A stretch of DNA of 36,126 bases from the NCBI GenBank assembly GCA_041689995.1, contig JBDNFD010000047.1:1-36126 (forward strand), read 5' to 3'. Source of the stretch: DASSWG01 sp041689995. GTDB lineage: Bacteria > Bacteroidota > Bacteroidia > Flavobacteriales > Flavobacteriaceae. A program made the position numbers and the translations under genes. Below are positions 32,277 through 36,126 of the stretch, piece after piece (the first letter of the stretch is position 1; each line of letters begins with the position of its first letter). The notes under the pieces were generated by a model that saw only the letters and a program-made list of their open reading frames with translations, had not been told where the DNA came from and made no database searches.

Positions 32277-33373
32277 AAAGAAACTATTTAAGAAATAGAC
32301 TTTGTGTTCCTGTAAAAGGTTATAACAGAAGTTTAATTATTGATTTAGTCAGAAACAATTATTTCTTAATTCCAAATTTTCTGTTAGATGTTGTCAAAAC
32401 GGATGGAATTATCAATTTTAATGAAGCGGATGATATTGAAAAAATAAAACAATGGATTGAGTTTTTTCTTGAAGAAGAAATTATATTCGAAATTGAAAAT
32501 GTCATTGACATACATTTATTTCCTGAAGTTTCTTATGAATATCATTCTTCCGCTTTATTGACTAGCGTAATAATACATGAAAACTTAGATTTAAAAGTAT
32601 TTCAACTTTTTGATAATTTGTGGTTAAAGAATTTTTCAATTATTTTTAGCAAATTCGAATTAGAAACAATTAATAGACATCTAAAACTAATTTCTAAACT
32701 AGAAATTGATTCAATAACAATATATATAAGTGAAAATGATCCAAATTTATGTCTCTCAGATTTAAATAAAATTAAACTGCCGCGTCAACCTTTAAGTATT
32801 TATTTATTTGGTTGCAGAGAGTATAAAAAGGAGAAGATTCAACAAAATTTTTTGGAAACTGATTTGTATCTATTCACAGATTCCTTTTATTCTTATGTAT
32901 CAACTATGTATCCTCAAAAACTTGCAATAAATAATGAACACTTTTTTGAAGCCTATAATCACCATAACTATTTTAACCAAAAACTCTATATAGACAAGGA
33001 AGGAAAAATTAAAAATGGTCTTAACAATAAAGAAAATTTCGGAAATATAAATTCCATCACAAAAAATGATTTTTTGGAAATCATAGAATCCAAGAATTTT
33101 AAACGACTATGGAATATTAAAAAAGAAGACACTTTGGTTTGCAAAGATTGTGAATTTAGATTTATGTGCGTAGACCCCAGGGTTCCTAAACAAAACGAAA
33201 ACGGAGAATGGTTTCATGATCGGGAGTGCAATTTTAATCCTTACATTTCTAAATGGTTTAATGAAGAAGGTTTTAAAAGTTTACAAGAAAGCGGGGTTGT
33301 CCTTTCAGAAGATGGGAGAATTTCAATCGACAGGGAAAAACTTAAAAAGGTATTTGAATCGGCTTGGAATTAG
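32273..33373 (+). CDS. gwsS: Grasp-with-spasm SPASM-domain peptide maturase
   Basis: A 366-residue protein with a C-terminal SPASM domain: C290, C293 and C299 (LVCKDCEFRFMCVDPR), and C319 (HDRECNF), expected to bind an auxiliary [4Fe-4S] cluster. The N-terminal two thirds has the layout of a radical-SAM barrel partner (YLFGCREYKKE, TDLYLFTDSFY), but no CxxxCxxC motif is present: the other cysteines are only C11, C160 and C181. So it may not bind SAM and could act as a peptide-binding partner of the ATP-grasp enzyme. The protein pairs with GwsG as in other grasp-with-spasm clusters. It starts in the ATGA overlap with the small gene and ends 12 bases before the exporter gene. It is strongly A+T-rich. 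Confidence 0.9.
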   Translation: MKRNYLRNRLCVPVKGYNRSLIIDLVRNNYFLIPNFLLDVVKTDGIINFNEADDIEKIKQWIEFFLEEEIIFEIENVIDIHLFPEVSYEYHSSALLTSVIIHENLDLKVFQLFDNLWLKNFSIIFSKFELETINRHLKLISKLEIDSITIYISENDPNLCLSDLNKIKLPRQPLSIYLFGCREYKKEKIQQNFLETDLYLFTDSFYSYVSTMYPQKLAINNEHFFEAYNHHNYFNQKLYIDKEGKIKNGLNNKENFGNINSITKNDFLEIIESKNFKRLWNIKKEDTLVCKDCEFRFMCVDPRVPKQNENGEWFHDRECNFNPYISKWFNEEGFKSLQESGVVLSEDGRISIDREKLKKVFESAWN

Positions 33374-33385
33374 CACAAACAATAC

Positions 33386-35629
33386 ATGAGCATAAACCAT
33401 TTCCCTTTCTACAAACAAGCCGACTCAAAAGACTGCGGCCCTAACTGTCTAAAAATAATCGCCAAACACCACAAAAAAACCATCCCCATCCAGAAGCTGC
33501 GTGAACTCAGCGAAACCACCCGGGAAGGCAGCAGTTTGTTGGGAATCAGTGAAGCCGCGGAGAAAATTGGTTTCCGTTCCCTCGGCGTGAAAATTTCCCT
33601 AAAAGACCTCCTCGAAGCCCCGATGCCCTGTATTTTGCATTGGAACCAGAACCATTATGTGGTGTTGTACAAAACAAAGCGTCCTAAGAAATTCCGAATC
33701 TTTCCCCCTTCGGGGGAAATGCCGAAGGCAAAGGGGGCTTTTTTGGTAAGCGATCCCGCGCACGGCTTATTAAAATACAACCAAGCCGAGTTCCTCGACC
33801 ATTGGATCGGCAAAAACGCAGATGAAAACACCGAGGAAGGCATCGCGCTCTTGCTGGAAACCACGCCCAAGTTCTATCAAACCGAGTTCGATAAGGAAGA
33901 ACGCCTGGGGTTTAAGTTCCTCTCCAAATACGTCCTAAAATATAAAAAATTCCTGTGGCAATTGATCATTGGGCTATTAGCAGCCAGTTTGTTGCAACTC
34001 ATCGTTCCATTTTTGACCCAAAGCGTGGTGGATGTCGGTATAAAAAACCAGAACATCCAATTTGTCTATTTGGTGCTTGTCGCTCAGCTTTTTTTGTTTT
34101 TGGGCCGCACGGCCATCGAGGTTATTCGTGGATGGATCTTGCTGCATCTCAGCACCCGTATCAATATTTCGTTGGTCTCCGATTTCTTCATCAAACTGAT
34201 GAACCTGCCCATTTCCTTTTTCGATGTCCGCATGACGGGCGATATTCTGCAACGCATCAACGACCATCGCCGCATAGAGCGTATCCTCACTACTTCATCG
34301 CTCAACACCTTGTTTTCCATGTTCAACCTCGTGGTTTTTGGGCTGGTCCTGCTGTGGTACAGCGGACAGATATTCCTTATTTTCTCGGTGGGAACAGTCC
34401 TGTATTTCGGGTGGATCGTCCTGTTTCTGAAAAAACGTCGGGACCTGGATTACAAACGTTTTTCACAAATAAGCCAAGAACAGAGCAAGGTCATCGAACT
34501 CATCAACGGCATGCAGGAAATCAAGCTCCACAACGCTGAAAAACAAAAACGTTGGGGCTGGGAATATGTGCAAGCGAGCTTGTTTAAAGTCTCCATTGAA
34601 AACCTTTCTTTGGAGCAATATCAAGGAGTGGGTTCTTCCTTCATCAACGAGTTGAAAAACATCCTCATCACCATTGTTTCCGCCATTTTGGTCATCAACG
34701 GGGAAATCACTTTGGGGATGATGCTGGCCATTTCCTATATTGTCGGCCAGTTGAATTCGCCCATTGCACAGCTCATCAATTTTATCCGGGAATTGCAGGA
34801 CGCCCGTATTTCCCTGGACCGCCTCGGGGAAATACACAACAAAGAAGATGAGGAACAGCAAGATCAAGAAAAGGTCCACCATCTTCCCGAAAATGCGAAA
34901 ATTGAAATGAACGATCTTTCTTTCCGTTATACCGGTTCCAACATCCCGGTTTTAAAAAACTTGGACCTAATTATTCCGGCCAACAAAATCACCGCCATTG
35001 TCGGTGTGAGCGGCAGCGGAAAAACCACCTTGATGAAGTTGCTGTTGAAATTCTACGAACCAGATGAAGGGGAAATCAAAGTAGGGAATTTCGATTTAAA
35101 GAATATTTCCCAAAAAACCTGGCGTCACTGGTGTGGCGTGGTAATGCAAGAAGGCTATATTTTTAACGATACTATCGCAAATAACATTGCAGTAGGAATG
35201 GACCACATCGACAAGAAAAAACTGGCACATGCCGTGGATGTGGCCAATATCCAAAGCTTTATCGAGACCCTTCCGCTCAACTATAACACCAAAATTGGGA
35301 TGGAAGGTGTTGGTTTGAGCACAGGGCAAAAACAGCGCCTGCTCATTGCGCGCGCTGTCTATAAAAATCCGGAATATTTATTCTTTGATGAAGCCACTTC
35401 TGCCTTAGATGCTAACAATGAAAAAGAAATCATGGAAAAACTGAATGTTTTTTTTGAAAATAAAACCGTGGTCGTAATTGCCCATCGGTTGAGTACCGTA
35501 AAAAACGCGCATCAAATTGTGGTGTTGGATGAAGGAAAGATCATCGAGATCGGCGACCATAAAAGCTTGGTGAAGAAAAAGGGGAATTATTACAAATTGG
35601 TAAAAAACCAGTTGGAGTTGGGGAAATAA
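33386..35629 (+). CDS. C39-peptidase ABC exporter of the RiPP cluster (PCAT)
   Basis: A 747-residue peptidase-containing ATP-binding transporter that removes GG-leaders and exports the peptide through the inner membrane. Residues about 1-135 are the C39 domain: catalytic C17 (DSKDCGPNC), H90 (NQNHYVVLY) and D123 (VSDPAHG). Residues about 165-450 form the transmembrane domain. The ATPase domain (about 505-735) has Walker A GVSGSGKTT (near 540), signature LSTGQKQR (near 643), Walker B FFDEATSALD and H-loop AHRLS. A 14-residue insert, FPPSGEMPKAKGAF (106-119), lies between H90 and D123 and is encoded by a GC-rich palindromic repeat. G+C is higher than in the maturase genes (about 50% at 34201-34260). 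Confidence 0.96.
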   Translation: MSINHFPFYKQADSKDCGPNCLKIIAKHHKKTIPIQKLRELSETTREGSSLLGISEAAEKIGFRSLGVKISLKDLLEAPMPCILHWNQNHYVVLYKTKRPKKFRIFPPSGEMPKAKGAFLVSDPAHGLLKYNQAEFLDHWIGKNADENTEEGIALLLETTPKFYQTEFDKEERLGFKFLSKYVLKYKKFLWQLIIGLLAASLLQLIVPFLTQSVVDVGIKNQNIQFVYLVLVAQLFLFLGRTAIEVIRGWILLHLSTRINISLVSDFFIKLMNLPISFFDVRMTGDILQRINDHRRIERILTTSSLNTLFSMFNLVVFGLVLLWYSGQIFLIFSVGTVLYFGWIVLFLKKRRDLDYKRFSQISQEQSKVIELINGMQEIKLHNAEKQKRWGWEYVQASLFKVSIENLSLEQYQGVGSSFINELKNILITIVSAILVINGEITLGMMLAISYIVGQLNSPIAQLINFIRELQDARISLDRLGEIHNKEDEEQQDQEKVHHLPENAKIEMNDLSFRYTGSNIPVLKNLDLIIPANKITAIVGVSGSGKTTLMKLLLKFYEPDEGEIKVGNFDLKNISQKTWRHWCGVVMQEGYIFNDTIANNIAVGMDHIDKKKLAHAVDVANIQSFIETLPLNYNTKIGMEGVGLSTGQKQRLLIARAVYKNPEYLFFDEATSALDANNEKEIMEKLNVFFENKTVVVIAHRLSTVKNAHQIVVLDEGKIIEIGDHKSLVKKKGNYYKLVKNQLELGK
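33701..33737. repeat. GC-rich palindromic repeat inside the exporter gene
   Basis: TTTCCCCC (33701-33708), TTC, GGGGGAAA (33712-33719), followed by TGCCGAAGGCAAAGGGGGC, in which GCC-GAA-GGC is a second short palindrome. The repeat is in frame and adds FPPSGEMPKAKGAF to the C39 domain. Similar CCCC/GGGG palindromes lie at 35633-35660 and 35714-35767. Confidence 0.8.
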
Positions 35630-35632
35630 ATG

Positions 35633-35660
35633 CCCCTCCTAACCTCCCCAAAGGGGAGGG
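35633..35660. repeat. GC-rich palindromic repeat between exporter and HlyD genes
   Basis: CCCCTCCTAACCTCCCC, AAA, GGGGAGGG: perfect arms CCTCCCC (35643-35649) and GGGGAGG (35653-35659). It begins directly after the exporter stop. It could weakly slow transcription, but no T-run follows. Confidence 0.8.
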
Positions 35661-35681
35661 AAAAATATTTGGAAAGAAAAC

Positions 35682-36126
35682 ATGAATAAACCCAATGAAA
35701 TGCCCGGAACAAATTCCCCTCCTTCAGAGAGAGTTGAGGCAGTTCCCCCTTTGGGGGCGGAGGGGGCTATTCGCAGCGAAGAGGTCCAGGAAATCTTGAC
35801 CCGCGTGCCGAATTGGATGATCCGTTGGGGGAGCGTGCTTTTTCTGTGCCTCATTGTCATGTTGCTGTTCCTTTCCTGGTTCGTGAAATATCCCGACATT
35901 ATTGTCGCCGAAGCGGTGTTGACCACCGAAATCCCGCCCCAAAAAGTTTATGCGCAGACCACTGCGGAAATCGATACCATTTTTATTCATGAAAATCAAC
36001 TAGTACAGCCCGGACAAGCTTTGGCCATTTTGGAAAACACCGCACAATTCGAAGATATTTTTTATTTGGAATCGATATTGGACAGCATAGACTTTAAGAA
36101 AAATAAATTTGATTTTCCGTTGGAAG
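35682..36126 (+). CDS. HlyD-type membrane-fusion protein, partial at window end
   Basis: The start of an HlyD/MFP secretion adaptor that links the inner-membrane exporter to an outer-membrane channel. From ATG 35682, 148 codons are visible and the frame stays open at the edge. After an N-terminal cytoplasmic region (about 1-48, with EEVQEILTRVPNWMIRWG at its end), a single membrane helix (about 49-67, GSVLFLCLIVMLLFLSW) follows, then the periplasmic barrel/lipoyl-like start (VLTTEIPPQK, ATAEIDTIFIHENQ-like strand, LVQPGQALAILEN). Residues about 11-29 are encoded by a GC-rich palindromic repeat. It starts 52 bases after the exporter stop, so the two are probably one operon. Confidence 0.9.
   Translation, partial: MNKPNEMPGTNSPPSERVEAVPPLGAEGAIRSEEVQEILTRVPNWMIRWGSVLFLCLIVMLLFLSWFVKYPDIIVAEAVLTTEIPPQKVYAQTTAEIDTIFIHENQLVQPGQALAILENTAQFEDIFYLESILDSIDFKKNKFDFPLE
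35714..35767. repeat. GC-rich palindromic repeat in frame within the HlyD gene
   Basis: Outer arms CCCCTCC (35716-35722) and GGAGGGG (35759-35765) enclose an inner hairpin CCCCC-TTT-GGGGG (35745-35757). It encodes NSPPSERVEAVPPLGAEGA, a low-complexity linker before the membrane helix. Its CCCCTCC...GGAGGGG form resembles the repeat at 35633-35660. Confidence 0.8.

Noticed and set aside
33955..34539. A 194-codon plus-strand frame inside the exporter gene
   Set aside because: It is in another frame of the membrane domain of the exporter; its residues (His-, Arg- and Pro-rich) look like a shadow.

Overview
The window comes from a member of the Bacteroidota, most likely the Flavobacteriaceae. 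The support is an LpxC-FabZ fusion protein, a menaquinone (menA-menC-menE) block, gene starts with A-rich leaders instead of Shine-Dalgarno sequences, and repeated promoters of the Bacteroidota type (TAnnTTTG, sometimes with an upstream TTG). No rRNA, tRNA or CRISPR array was seen.

Layout. Positions 1-8400: release factor 2 (minus strand, with its programmed frameshift), threonine aldolase, the overlapping lipid A operon lpxD-lpxC/fabZ-lpxA, efp, a second LpxD-like acyltransferase and an uncharacterised membrane protein. 8450-13730: sucD, a lipoprotein gene interrupted by a stop codon, an SLC13-type transporter with TrkA-C domains, a DJ-1/PfpI protein and a serine esterase. 13780-18540: a REP-like palindrome, menA, menC, a CPBP membrane protease, menE and a stand-alone class III Fic protein. 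18680-22950 (mostly minus): an M1 peptidase, aroQ, a decayed outer-membrane barrel gene, two intact barrel genes and a small conserved protein. 23020-28300: ruvB, a REP-associated tyrosine transposase (RAYT) between two mirror-image palindromes, queG and the malic enzyme-phosphotransacetylase fusion. 28300-29420: an NlpC/P60 gene remnant, a VapBC pair and an XRE regulator. 29500 to the window end: a ribosomal-peptide (RiPP) cluster of the grasp-with-spasm type.

The RiPP cluster is the most interesting part. A promoter drives two 63-residue precursors with alike leaders ending in MGG. A strong terminator hairpin follows. Then come a lipoprotein, an ATP-grasp maturase, an unannotated 55-codon gene coupled at both ends by ATGA overlaps, a SPASM-domain maturase with no visible radical-SAM CxxxCxxC motif, a C39-peptidase ABC exporter and an HlyD-type adaptor that runs off the window. 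The likely flow is synthesis, ester or amide crosslinking by the ATP-grasp enzyme with the SPASM partner, cleavage after GG by the C39 domain, and export. The maturase genes are clearly more A+T-rich than the exporter genes, and GC-rich palindromic repeats sit in frame inside both exporter genes, so the cluster looks mosaic.

Other structure worth noting: three degenerate 7-8 bp tandem arrays at gene borders (1-80, 5604-5691, 23021-23130), a RAYT/REP family with at least three palindromes in the window, probable leaderless starts for lpxD and aroQ, and an RF2 frameshift site without an obvious Shine-Dalgarno-like stimulator.
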